From contig NZ_KB898201.1 of assembly GCF_000377505.1 (NCBI RefSeq), forward strand, positions 39,631 through 103,630: a stretch of 64,000 nt of DNA, in the 5' to 3' direction. The notes under the pieces were generated by a model. The model worked only from the letters and a program-made list of their open reading frames with translations, was not told the origin of the DNA and did not search any database. The DNA comes from Paenibacillus massiliensis 2301065 = DSM 16942 (GTDB lineage: Bacteria > Bacillota > Bacilli > Paenibacillales > Paenibacillaceae). The position numbers and the translations under genes are program-made. Shown piece by piece: positions 21,501 through 28,511 of this stretch. Positions within the stretch are counted from its first letter, which is position 1. Each line of letters starts with the position of its first letter.

Positions 21501-24500
21501 CACTACCTCCGCGGACATATAAGATTGCAAGCTGTTCGGCCGTATACTCTTGAAGCTTCAGGGGGCGGATTGGGATGTTATTGGTCATATCCTCACTTTC
21601 TCCCCGTAATACACCCGCCACGGCAGTGTTCTGGTCATGCAGTTGTAGCAACCTTTGCTTCATTTCCTCATCACTGTCCGCTACAAGTGCAATCCGGTAT
21701 TTCCAGTGATGCCTACCAGTATTAGCAGTAAAGCATACATCTCTCATATTCACGTTGACAGTACGTTGTACGAAATCTGCGTAACGCTGAACAAGCTGTT
21801 CAAGAGCTGACTTCGTTCGTGCCGATAGAGTCAGGACAAGCTGAGTCTGTTGTGGACTACTGCCATGATGAGCTTGATGGCTCTTCTCAGCTATTTGTGT
21901 GTACTCTTCCAGTACGAGATGACAATTCGTGCCGCTAAAACCAAAAGAGCTGACTCCGCACCGTCTTGGCGTCGAGTCTGTGTTCCAGTCTCGTAGGCGT
22001 GTATTGAAATAGACTGGAGACTCTTCAAAGCGAATGCTCCGGTTAGGTTCATGAAAATGTACAAGTGGTGCAATTTGTTTATTTCGCAAAGACAGCACTG
22101 CTTTGAGTAGACCTGCAATTCCTGCGGCTTCATAAAGGTGGCCTATGTTCGTTTTAACCGTGCTGATCGCACAAAATTGCTTGCGACTTGTGTACTTACG
22201 GAACGCCTTTGTAATTCCGTCAATTTCAATTGGATCGCCTAGCTTCGTTCCCGTGCCATGAGCTTCAATATAGCTCACTGTCTCGGGGTCAATGCTTGCA
22301 TCGCTCCAAGCCTTGGAGATAACCTCCGCCTGTGCTATTGCACTTGGTGCTGAGATACCATTTGTGCTTCCATCCTGATTGATTGCACTTCCTCGAATAA
22401 CAGCCAGAATCTGGTCGCCGTCACGCTCTGCTGCTTTAAGTGGCTTGAGCAGCACAGCCCCTACTCCTTCACCACAGCCAGTTCCGTCGGAGCTATTATC
22501 AAAAGCACGGGCACGATCATCAGAGGATTCCATTCCGATTCCAGATTTGATCGGCAGCAGTATAGTCTTCACGCCGCCAGCCAAAGCCATTTCGCAGTCT
22601 CCGTTAAGTATTGATTTGCAAGCCATATGCACGGCTACCAGCGAGGAAGAACAGGCTGTATCGACAGTAACTGCAGGTCCTTTTAAGTCCAACAGGTACG
22701 CAATACGACTGGAGAGCACGGATGGCAGATTACCCAAAGCAAATTGGGGTAATGCCGCTGGTTCAATCTCAGATAATAGTCTTTCATATTCAAAACTAGT
22801 CTTGGAATAACCCACAAACACGCCTACCTGCTGCCCCTCTAACTGTCTCCCTCCATAGCCCGCATCCTCAATCGTACTCCATGCTGTCTGCAGAAATAAT
22901 CGCTGGTTCGGATCCATGAGTGAAGCTTCCCGGGGAGTCAAGCGAAAGAACGAGTAATCGAATTTGTCAATGTCGTCAAGATAACCTCCCTCTGACATCT
23001 CCAGACTACGACCCTCCAGGTTCAGCTGTGTCATGAAATGGTGAGCATCCCTAGAGCGCTCTTCAGGATATGAGCGAATATTGTCGACTCCTGCCGCCAC
23101 ATTCGTCCAGAATTGTTCAAGTGTATTCGCCTGCGGAAATACCCCAGACATACCAATAATGGCTATATCCTTCTCATATCCTTTTGTGCTGTTTAACTTT
23201 GAATCTACTTCGGATTCCAGATGAGACACATGGATACCCTTTTGGTCAGCTAATAAGCGGTCTGAAATATACTTGGCTAACTTCGCGATGCTTGGATAAG
23301 AGAAGAAATCCGCTGCATCAACACGCAGATTGAATTGCTGTTCAAGCTGATCCACAACCCTGACAAGCTGTATCGAAGTGATACCAATGTCGAAAAAAGC
23401 AATACTGCTATCAACCAACGGAATCTCCAATATTTCCTGGCAAATTTCAATTAGCTTTTGTTCTACACTCTTTAGTGCAGCATCGGCGGATTCAGCAGTT
23501 CCTTGTTGGGAAGCCTGAATAATATCGTCCACCTGCTGAAGAACTTCTGCAAATTTGCCCTGCTCATACTCTCTAGCCAAAACATAGCGCTGTACTTTTC
23601 CGCTGGTTGTCTTAGGAATTTTCCGTATCGGAACGACATCGCCAATTTTCCAACCTCCACGAAAATTCAAGTAACTTTTGACTTTCTGCGCAATAGGGGC
23701 GAACGTGTCTACTTTCTTGGTATGCATGACGAATACGATAATATCCTCTTGTCTTGTTACGGAATTATAAGCTCCACAAGCCGCTACTTTTCCAAGCTCA
23801 ATTCCCTCGACTTCCTCGGCTATACGTTCTATGTCATGGGGATATACATTTTGTCCGTTGATAAAGATAATGTCCTTTTCTCTGCCGGAGATAATGAGAC
23901 GCCCTTCTCTCATAAATCCCAGATCCCCTGTAATCAGCCAGCCATCGCCTGTTATGACCTTGGCCGTTGCTTCAGGATTGTTGTAGTAGCCAGCCGTTAC
24001 ATTTTTGCCTCTAATCTGTATAATGCCGGTAGTCAGGTCAGGCAGAACACGATCTTCATGATCACAAATACGCACCTCTGTGCTTACAAGCGGATGACCG
24101 ACGTCCAGAAGTGTTAGCCGGTTGGGGTCAGTTGAGTCAACCTGCCGGACATCATCACCAACTGCCAGGTATCGTCGGTCCACATGCAGTTGAAGGAACG
24201 AATCTCCTACCAAAGGCGGCAGCGTGACACCAACACTGGCCTCTGCCAGCCCATAGACGGGTATCATTGTGGATTTATTGAGACCGTGAACGCTCATCCT
24301 ATCCATAAATTGCTTGCATAGCTCTACAGAAATGGGTTCTGCTCCATTAAGAATCGCTTGTATGCTCGATAAATCCCAGTTAGAAGAATTGTCAGGATTG
24401 TACTGATCCAGAAAAAACTTATACCCAAAGTTCGGCGAGCAAATATGCGTTATTTTATGCTCTGAAGCCTTCTTCAACCACAGTGACGAGCGTCTAATGA

Positions 24501-25224
24501 ACAAAGCTGTTGGCATAATGTACTGTGAAGCATCTGCCATCAAGCAAGTGAGGTGAAATGCGATCATGCCTAAGTCATGAGTTAATGGCATCCAGCCCAG
24601 ATATTTCGCCTGGGGATGAAGGCCACAGGCCCCAGCTACGTCCCTTGTGTTGTACACAAGGTTCTCATGCGTGAGCATGACCCCCTTCGGATCTCCAGTC
24701 GAGCCTGAGGAAAATTGTATAAATGCAAGATCCTGTGGTGTAGAAATATGTATACGTCCCTTACCTGTACCCGTTCTATCCAGCTCTTCACTATTCATTG
24801 AAGATTCAGTAATTTGGGTAAAAGACTCCTGAAGCTCATGCTCCTCGGCATATTTCAACAATCGCTCTAACACCTTGTTATCCGCAATAAGATATGGTTG
24901 GGATAGTTGGCCCCATATTTTGAAGACCTTTAGCTTATGCTCATCGTTATTTCCTATACTCACAGGAACCGCGATAATACCGCCAAGTAGACAAGCCCAG
25001 AATACATTTAAGAACAGATGATTATCATCGATTTGCATAATCAGCTGCTGTCCTTCCTTTATTCCACGGTTCTGCAGCTGTTGCAAAGTATGTAGTGACT
25101 GATGAAGCAGCTCTTGGTAAGATATGTACTCTTCATCCTGGTCACCAGAGATGAAAGTGATCCCACGCAACTCTCTATCAGCTCGTGCCTGTATCGCGTC
25201 TAATAACGTTTCAAATTGTTCCAT
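12532..25224 (-). CDS. Hybrid PKS-NRPS, iturin-type starter: FAAL-ACP-KS-ACP-AMT-C-[A remnant]-T-C-A-T-E
   Basis: Protein of 4230 residues that should activate a fatty acid, extend it once with malonyl, convert the beta-keto group to a beta-amine and start the peptide. Approximate positions: FAAL 1-590 (SSGSTGDPKG near 175); ACP1 (DIGITS near 615); KS 685-1105 (DTACSSS near 856, HGTGT near 988, NIGH near 1028); KS linkers with AT missing, ending YPFERKRCW near 1270; ACP2 (LGLDS near 1339); class III aminotransferase 1520-1960 (PLP Lys in TYGKIIGG near 1818); C1 (HHLIADG near 2153); a short A-domain C-terminal remnant 2450-2620; T1 (GGDSLK near 2670); C2 (HHIVADG near 2850); A (YTSGSTG near 3320); T2 (GGDSIK near 3705); E 3760-4225. 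The A pocket reads DIVQIGMVY, closest to Gly codes. E has HPLLMDA for HHxxxDG. ATG at 25224 has GAGGGG upstream; the frame is open for 18 more codons but without a ribosome site. MycA/ItuA of iturins share the starter order. Confidence 0.94.
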   Translation of the reverse strand: MEQFETLLDAIQARADRELRGITFISGDQDEEYISYQELLHQSLHTLQQLQNRGIKEGQQLIMQIDDNHLFLNVFWACLLGGIIAVPVSIGNNDEHKLKVFKIWGQLSQPYLIADNKVLERLLKYAEEHELQESFTQITESSMNSEELDRTGTGKGRIHISTPQDLAFIQFSSGSTGDPKGVMLTHENLVYNTRDVAGACGLHPQAKYLGWMPLTHDLGMIAFHLTCLMADASQYIMPTALFIRRSSLWLKKASEHKITHICSPNFGYKFFLDQYNPDNSSNWDLSSIQAILNGAEPISVELCKQFMDRMSVHGLNKSTMIPVYGLAEASVGVTLPPLVGDSFLQLHVDRRYLAVGDDVRQVDSTDPNRLTLLDVGHPLVSTEVRICDHEDRVLPDLTTGIIQIRGKNVTAGYYNNPEATAKVITGDGWLITGDLGFMREGRLIISGREKDIIFINGQNVYPHDIERIAEEVEGIELGKVAACGAYNSVTRQEDIIVFVMHTKKVDTFAPIAQKVKSYLNFRGGWKIGDVVPIRKIPKTTSGKVQRYVLAREYEQGKFAEVLQQVDDIIQASQQGTAESADAALKSVEQKLIEICQEILEIPLVDSSIAFFDIGITSIQLVRVVDQLEQQFNLRVDAADFFSYPSIAKLAKYISDRLLADQKGIHVSHLESEVDSKLNSTKGYEKDIAIIGMSGVFPQANTLEQFWTNVAAGVDNIRSYPEERSRDAHHFMTQLNLEGRSLEMSEGGYLDDIDKFDYSFFRLTPREASLMDPNQRLFLQTAWSTIEDAGYGGRQLEGQQVGVFVGYSKTSFEYERLLSEIEPAALPQFALGNLPSVLSSRIAYLLDLKGPAVTVDTACSSSLVAVHMACKSILNGDCEMALAGGVKTILLPIKSGIGMESSDDRARAFDNSSDGTGCGEGVGAVLLKPLKAAERDGDQILAVIRGSAINQDGSTNGISAPSAIAQAEVISKAWSDASIDPETVSYIEAHGTGTKLGDPIEIDGITKAFRKYTSRKQFCAISTVKTNIGHLYEAAGIAGLLKAVLSLRNKQIAPLVHFHEPNRSIRFEESPVYFNTRLRDWNTDSTPRRCGVSSFGFSGTNCHLVLEEYTQIAEKSHQAHHGSSPQQTQLVLTLSARTKSALEQLVQRYADFVQRTVNVNMRDVCFTANTGRHHWKYRIALVADSDEEMKQRLLQLHDQNTAVAGVLRGESEDMTNNIPIRPLKLQEYTAEQLAILYVRGGSVDWSSWYSGVPHQRISIPTYPFERKRCWVDVPITILDTTSNYESKGEPYMGLEHIVSGSADMHREAVRERLVSMIGQATRLSPEEVSEETHFLELGLDSINLTQIRHSIKEIFQLDIPMNEFFESLTSLGRLTEYVAAQLPASLTVASQPPDAAVIVADVQHVTTPMESPAAVTSTAGPESLSSHEQVQGTIYSNRGTLMESIVEQQLQLMSKQLDLLGQQTAASRRDSSHTPARPDTFVASEVRRHESFAESAISEAAVATVTTTVRQGQPLFRKTEADTKPFTPYKKIEVHSQDLLPARQERHLQELIARYTAKTEKTKQYTDQYRDVYANNRNVAGFRPVLKEMVYQLISQRAEGAKIWDLDGNEYVDLTMGFGVNLFGHRPEFVRKAIEKELDNGMCIGPMSNMAGQVAEKICHMTGVDRIALYNSGTEAVMVALRLARAATGRAKAVIFAGSYHGTFDGVLAMGNAGSPEKSTPLAPGILQHMVDDLIVLPYGSQESLEYIRLHGQNLAAVLIEPVQSRRPDFQPSEFLKEVRVITEQSGTALILDEVITGFRIHNGGAQAWFGIQADLVTYGKIIGGGLPIGIVAGKASFMNGIDGGTWRFGDHSYPQFEHQRTFVAGTFCHHPLAMAAALAVLERLEKEGEELHRALNKRTSALASELNAFFSSEHVPMSVVHFGSLFRFVLRGDLELFFYHMLDKGIYIWEGRNCFLSTAHTDEDIKFIIQAVKDSINELRKGGFLPDPPPNGGGAREQSSLAENTNKDWQPSNGEGDFSLPMTPEQQQLWLASSRNQHLSQALQETAMLRFRGPLNHSILEKAVNIIVSRHEALRISVSGDGLTQWVASGLQMTIPVVDFTLYPVGEREQRIGEWLSEYKSIPFQLTRHEPLFRIHLLRHSLEHHVAVFIFHHLIADGWSIGLFFQELEGLYSTLLQQKEHDLNPAVSFQAYMNWQQEQLDLRSDEALAYWSALLDRQDAFMELPSPTRGITAPTSHGARYTMMLDASIVQRLRAISMEWRTSLFNTMLTAFHIFLHRITGHKVIIVGVPMAGQAQMGAHVMMGNCVNMLPAICEISGNLTAKDHVDIIKRRMSELDRYQSCSFAGLAHLGLKHLPSMPVVFNMDRPLPRLQFSGLNTEIMEQELSYSKYELFLNVMEEQGSLRLEWEWNTDLIEPCIIPVWAACYRELLEFMTQNTNVPVMEISLLSMPETQRLHTLQAAKRDDKGGYYTVLDSAEGLALPGTIGIVHRVSDRGERSVTNDLAYVNDNGELRILGSYHRLVSVRGHQLHLGQLEKYLEKQLGLHECVLTTETLHSEHALSNTAAHVIAYAVVDATKPWDEEGLKQSVTALLPDYAQPRNWILMDHIPRRPDGQADLKALPQPKAASNEYAESIPSEVLEAEEKLAALWKEILDIAVIGRHDHFFSVGGDSLKATVLLSRINGAFGVHIPLSELFNLDSIQLQAGYILQSDKTEREVILAAESQASYPLSSSQKRMYVLEQMDSGAAYHVCGQLYIEGRLQKEKFMNAVKEVVMRHDSFRTSFRVDNGEVRQYISDHVTWDTPYVLIDMDQLEREKEAFVQPFDLECAPLIRVKLIEFTSGDHCLLMDMHHIVADGFSMSILLDEIIQRYQGRQLPEIRLHYKDYIVWEQAQDKKLQQKQDEQFWLKVMDGELPVLNMVTDFTRPTVQSFNGNSFTVELKPELREKLQALAEQEHMTLFMLFLSAYNVLLSKFTGQADILVGTPVAARNYADTHHMIGMFVNTIVLRNRPLPSITFSEFMQQVKASSLLALDHQEFPFEELVSKLEPVRNPSRNPLFDTMFSYQNVAVDVVDIGEIRFRPEEFNSGISKVDFSVYVSESKEQLSLTWEYNTSLFEHSSIKRLAEHYIRVLEVVAAAPETRIGEMDIITSDERQLLWGEFNKTELDFHENKTIHGLFECQTEQHPEKTALIYREQKLSYRELNQRANALANELRSYGIGPGKLVGILVARSPELMVSILAVLKAGGAYVPIDPEFPSARIEYMLQDSGAEVLLSSHELIAAGTYQTKILFVEDVSVSSENCTDPLPSALPSDLAFIIYTSGSTGNPKGVMIEHRSVMNLMAGMKLWIDCRIDKVILSLTTISFDIFIVETIFPLLNGMTFVLSDREQQVDPEAIYKLITSQDVDLVQMTPSRLKMLLDSDYGVEALRGVQEIILGGEAVPIHLLEALQNLNGPRIFNMYGPTEATVYATAGELTKSKQIHIGGPVANTQTYVINENNQLQPIGVPGELCIAGAGLARGYWNKAELTEEKFVPNPFQPGKRMYRTGDLARWTAEGNLEYLGRIDHQVKIKGYRIELGEVENVLLSHPDVKEVVVTTIADHNEQTALCAHLVPVAEFRTEVASLHSYAAAHLPYYSIPAYFIWLDHLPLTPSGKTDRKSLPAPERSGSKEPDSYAAPRHEEERVLAEVWEQVLNCGRISIHDNFFLLGGDSIKAVQIIARIRTKGYSLMIRDLLEHPTIQDLASHMRSLQLPSLQEGQGELSLSPYQRLLYKEQRTDHSVASPYVHLKAKIGLEEKPLRAVLQQLLEHHDTLRLQFSLENGVLTQRYRDWEAPLFELQVHYATHPVNESQNTLSEAALLLIRRLTQDEASGVQATLLHMSDGDHLLLAVHPLLMDAVSWGILLEDLSIGYGQALEGETIRFADKTESYKSWVRQLEELSYSSELMRERDYWIRQLASGERLYNAGAIEEEQLQPRRLSRIEFKLSEQTTSQLMEESGYAYNTVPDEVLLAAMAQTLSESTRRSELVVQVERAARHSVTDRDMDFSRTIGPFISVYPVALSVPDDASPSMLIMQVKEAARQAPNEGLGYGILKYLPSDAGGELALSGVGPEIGYHCMTILPMTDSNYFTPVHVAVEDGMREGHNLSSGQASPYALYLDSRLLGSELLLSLYYDSSLYSETTITQWCKRFEDHVLKLIHHCMQQSIQQLTPTDVGASDMDLEEFAAMKLFYEEDH

Positions 25225-25366
25225 TACGCACCCCTCTTTATTGACTGTGTCAATCGGAATCGTACGAATATCACACATAGGCTACATCTGTAATTAGCAT
25301 GTTGTATACTTCGTTTTCATTCACTTTCGGGGACAAATAACCATTTTCTTAGGTACCAGAGTTATA

Positions 25367-26548
25367 TTACAAAAGGAATACCTCTAACTCCTCCTCCTTA
25401 GCTGGCAAGCGCTTGCCAAGAATTATAGAACGAAGGCATTGAACTATCGCTATTCGCCGTTCATGTAGGTGCTCTCGTGAGCTCCCGGCGTCTTCCAGTA
25501 ACCTCTTTAATCTTTGGACTGGAACGGTCACACTCGAATAATATTCCTCTTCATCCCTATTATAATTGGGCGTAGAAGCAGCTAATGATAATGCCTGAAC
25601 TATGGATTGCTGCAAAGAGAATTGCTGCTTCAGATCTGTCCAATCCTTCAAAATGTCAGAAGAGTATATTCGAAGGCTGTTCGTCATCTCTCCCACCAGA
25701 TTACGGAGCACAGTTCCAGGGCCAAGCTCAACAGCATGACCAACACCTTGATTGGCTATAAAATCAATAGTTTGAACCCACTGTACTGGCTGCGTCATTT
25801 GTGCCACCAGTCCATTTTGAATATCGTCTACATCAAGATAAGGCAATGCTGTCACATTTGAAATCACAGGCCATTTCGGTATTTGGATGTTGCATTCTTT
25901 CAGGTCCTCAGCCAGCTTAGTGGCTGCCACAGACATTAATGGACTATGAAATGGGCCACTGACTTGCAGACGCGTAGCTCTTATGCCTTGATTATTCAAT
26001 CTGGTAGCCAAGGACGTGATAGCATCATGATGTCCTGATAACACATACTGCTCATGGGAATTATGACAGGCGAGCACAGCTATCTGATCTGCCTTACTAT
26101 CATCAAGTAAGCTTTGGATATCCTCTAATGACAAGTGACCTCGGATGGCCAGCATCATTCCCCGGCCCTCTTCTGCTGCCTCCTTCATGTATTGCCCTCT
26201 CTTCGATACGACACGCAGCCCCTCGGCAAAAGTTAGCGCTCCGCTACTGACCAGAGCTGAGTACTCCCCTAGACTGTGGCCGGCACAATAGGCTGGAGGT
26301 ACACCAACCTCCTCCCAATAACGCATAAATGCTATGTAGCTTACGGTTAATAAGGCCGGCTGGGTATATGCAGTGTCCATTAATTGGGCATGAGGTCCTT
26401 CTTCACATAATTGTCTTACATCAAAATGCAAAATATCTGAAGCTTCCTCGAATAACCGTGCTGACTCCAAAGTCCGCCATTCTTGATGCAAGCCCATACC
26501 AACGTACTGAGATCCCTGCCCTGGAAAAAATAATGCAATGTGATCCAT
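25367..26548 (-). CDS. fabD: Malonyl-CoA:ACP acyltransferase (stand-alone AT, FenF/ItuD type)
   Basis: Protein of 393 residues that loads malonyl onto the ACP of the following hybrid synthase, whose ketosynthase module lacks its own AT. GQGSQ lies close to the N-terminus, the nucleophile elbow is GHSLGE near residue 90, and an active-site His sits in SGPFHSPL near 195. The catalytic core ends near residue 310. A charged C-terminal extension of about 80 residues exceeds the length of ordinary FabD and fits the roughly 400-residue FenF/ItuD proteins of iturin clusters. ATG at 26548 is preceded by AAGGGAG; seven more in-frame codons upstream have no ribosome site. It is the first gene of the minus-strand operon, 142 bases before the hybrid synthase, with a promoter about 250 bases upstream. 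A second, housekeeping fabD presumably lies elsewhere in the genome. Confidence 0.9.
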   Translation of the reverse strand: MDHIALFFPGQGSQYVGMGLHQEWRTLESARLFEEASDILHFDVRQLCEEGPHAQLMDTAYTQPALLTVSYIAFMRYWEEVGVPPAYCAGHSLGEYSALVSSGALTFAEGLRVVSKRGQYMKEAAEEGRGMMLAIRGHLSLEDIQSLLDDSKADQIAVLACHNSHEQYVLSGHHDAITSLATRLNNQGIRATRLQVSGPFHSPLMSVAATKLAEDLKECNIQIPKWPVISNVTALPYLDVDDIQNGLVAQMTQPVQWVQTIDFIANQGVGHAVELGPGTVLRNLVGEMTNSLRIYSSDILKDWTDLKQQFSLQQSIVQALSLAASTPNYNRDEEEYYSSVTVPVQRLKRLLEDAGSSREHLHERRIAIVQCLRSIILGKRLPAKEEELEVFLL

Positions 26549-26745
26549 GATATACTCCCTTCTAAACATTTAGTAAGGTATAGCATGAAGCTGTGCATTT
26601 CTGTACTGTTCTCAGCAATGATGTGTCGAAAGAATTAATTATGAAAGAATTGATTAAGGAAAATGTAAGAATTAGGAAGCGGCGAGTGACAAAGCAAAAA
26701 TAAAAAAAATTGAAGTGCTCAGAAACAAAAATAATAATGCGGAAT

Positions 26746-26765
26746 GAATGAGGTTGAATGAGGTT
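26746..26765. repeat. Tandem 10-base direct repeat in the megasynthase leader
   Basis: GAATGAGGTT occurs twice, head to tail and without mismatch. It lies downstream of the predicted start site of the minus-strand operon, so it could be a regulator site or chance. No family was recognised. Confidence 0.4.
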
Positions 26766-26804
26766 AATCTAACAAAATCTAGTGCATTAGCAATATTTGA
26801 CTTC

Positions 26805-26834
26805 ATGATAGAATAAATAATCTAATTATGTCAA
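26805..26834 (-). promoter_or_regulatory. Sigma-A-type promoter of the iturin-like megasynthase operon
   Basis: Reading the minus strand, a perfect -35 box TTGACA (26834-26829) is followed after 18 bases by TATCAT (26810-26805), one mismatch from TATAAT. Transcription would begin near 26798, giving a leader of about 250 bases before the malonyl transferase ATG. It is the best promoter match in the gap and lies in the right orientation to drive all the minus-strand genes down to base 1. Confidence 0.6.
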
Positions 26835-27047
26835 TAAACTTTATCAATTCTAAATAGATCAATATTTTGTAATATTTTGTCGACAAACCCCCTACTGGTT
26901 CTGAGTTTATTCTGATGTATTTATATTGAGCTTACAACATTCAATTACCCGTTTGTCATTAGAGCAGGTTATTCTCATGCTATACATGGATAATTCCTCC
27001 TGATTTAGCACACATTACGTGTATGTCTTACATCAAGAGGTGTGTTC

Positions 27048-28511
27048 ATGCCCTTATCCCATCCCGCATGTACTGAGCTGCATAAGAACATTTCGTATCT
27101 TGAGCAGGTTTTATTTCATACCGACGATCTGGAACAGCAGTCCGTTACAGTGCACGGACAAGAAGGCGCGCTCCTATACATTGATTCACTCGTGGATCAG
27201 GACATGATTCAGACGAATGTGCTGGCTCCCTTGTATGAGAAGAGTGACACAGACGCCCATCAAATGTTCAGCTCCTTGGGCAGTCAGAAGCAGACAGATT
27301 TGCATGCAGCTGTAGACGCCCTACTCGAAGGACACTGTATCCTGATCATTGATGGAATCCGTGAGTTCTTTATGTTCTCCACTGAAAAGCTATACAACCG
27401 CAGCACAAATGAACCGGAGAACGAGGCAGTTGTCCGGGGGCCGCATTATGGCTTTATCGAACAGCTCCCTGTCAATCTGAATCTGGTTCGCAGACAGCTC
27501 GAAAGCCCGTCCCTTGTCGTAAAATATTACTATGTGGGACGCAAAGCGCGCACTAAGGTAGCTGTCTTATATGTTCACGACATAGCCAACACAGATCTAA
27601 TAGAGCGAGTAGAACAGCGTATACACGCTATCTCCTCCGACATGGTATTGGCGCCTGGCTTTATCGAGGAATTCACGGAGGATTCCCCCTTCTCACTGTT
27701 CCCGCAGCAGCTAAGCACCGAGCGGCCAGACCGGGTCGTGGCCAATCTAATGGAGGGGCGCGTCGCGATTCTGATAGATGGCAGCCCAGTAGCTCTCATC
27801 GCTCCGGTCACCTTCTTCTCCTTCTACCAGAGCCCGGATGATTACCATGGACGCTGGATAATCAGCTCATTTCTGAGGCTCATTCGTATGATGAGCTTCA
27901 TCATTGCCTTCACGCTACCAGCCGTCTACATTGCGACAATCTCGTTCCATTGGGCGATTTTACCCGTAGAGTTGGCACATACAGTCAAGAAATCCTTACA
28001 GAATATCCCCTTCCCTGCTCTTGTCGAAGCCATGCTGCTGGAGCTGATCTTTGAGGTACTCCGGGAAGCCGGGATTCGTCTACCAAGTCGGGTGGGACAG
28101 ACCATCGGGATCGTGGGTGGTCTCGTCATTGGGGATGCCATCGTACGTGCTGGGCTTGTCTCCTACACGATGATTATTGTCGTATCCCTGACTGCGATCT
28201 CCTCATTTCTGGTACCCTCGAACGAGATGAGTGCGGCCGTCCGGATTCTCCGTTTTCCGTTAATGATCGGTGCAGCACTGTTCGGATATATCGGGATTGC
28301 CTTCGGCCTAATTATTCTCACGATCCATTTATGCAAGCTGGAAAGCTTTGGTAGCCCCTATTTCGCTCCACTTGCCCCTTTTCGCCCTGGTGACCTGAAG
28401 GATGTACTCATTCGCTTCCCGCTGTGGGCACTCCGTGAGCGGCCACATGACCCTAGGCCTCAAAGGCTCCGGCAACAGTATTTCTCTAGGAGTTGGAAAC
28501 GACGTGAATAA
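27048..28511 (+). CDS. Spore germination protein, GerA/GerKA family (receptor A subunit)
   Basis: A subunit of a nutrient germinant receptor in the inner spore membrane, 487 residues, near the family's usual length. A hydrophilic N-terminal region of about 250 residues carries the family motifs GPHYGFIE and DGSPVALIAP. It is followed by hydrophobic segments near residues 280-310, 325-345, 355-385 and 395-430, then a basic tail. ATG at 27048 lies five bases after AAGAGGTG; GTG at 27042 is possible but overlaps that ribosome site. First gene of a three-gene operon: its stop overlaps the next start by eight bases. The operon is divergent from the megasynthase operon. Germinant specificity cannot be read from the sequence. 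Confidence 0.95.
   Translation: MPLSHPACTELHKNISYLEQVLFHTDDLEQQSVTVHGQEGALLYIDSLVDQDMIQTNVLAPLYEKSDTDAHQMFSSLGSQKQTDLHAAVDALLEGHCILIIDGIREFFMFSTEKLYNRSTNEPENEAVVRGPHYGFIEQLPVNLNLVRRQLESPSLVVKYYYVGRKARTKVAVLYVHDIANTDLIERVEQRIHAISSDMVLAPGFIEEFTEDSPFSLFPQQLSTERPDRVVANLMEGRVAILIDGSPVALIAPVTFFSFYQSPDDYHGRWIISSFLRLIRMMSFIIAFTLPAVYIATISFHWAILPVELAHTVKKSLQNIPFPALVEAMLLELIFEVLREAGIRLPSRVGQTIGIVGGLVIGDAIVRAGLVSYTMIIVVSLTAISSFLVPSNEMSAAVRILRFPLMIGAALFGYIGIAFGLIILTIHLCKLESFGSPYFAPLAPFRPGDLKDVLIRFPLWALRERPHDPRPQRLRQQYFSRSWKRRE

Larger units (their letters stand above)
26549..27047. other. AT-rich intergenic region between divergent megasynthase and ger operons
   Basis: No gene of either strand is supported here. 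It carries the minus-strand promoter at 26805-26834 and hence a leader of about 250 bases ahead of the malonyl transferase. A perfect 10-base tandem duplication (GAATGAGGTT) sits at 26746-26765 inside that leader. The remainder is A/T-rich, with several A and T runs near 26700 and 26870. I found no convincing sigma-G promoter for the ger operon. Confidence 0.7.

Noticed and set aside
23503..24117. 204-codon plus-strand frame inside the hybrid synthase
   Set aside because: It is antisense to the fatty-acyl ligase region, has no ribosome site and resembles no protein; it is a by-product of the coding frame opposite.
25240..25254. ATTGAC-TGT-GTCAAT palindrome before the hybrid synthase as a regulator site
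   Set aside because: Short, inside an operon gap, single copy seen and no known operator recognised.
26900..27040. Sigma-G promoter for the ger operon
   Set aside because: A CATGCTA sequence near 26979 could be a -10 box, but no suitable -35 lies at the right distance.
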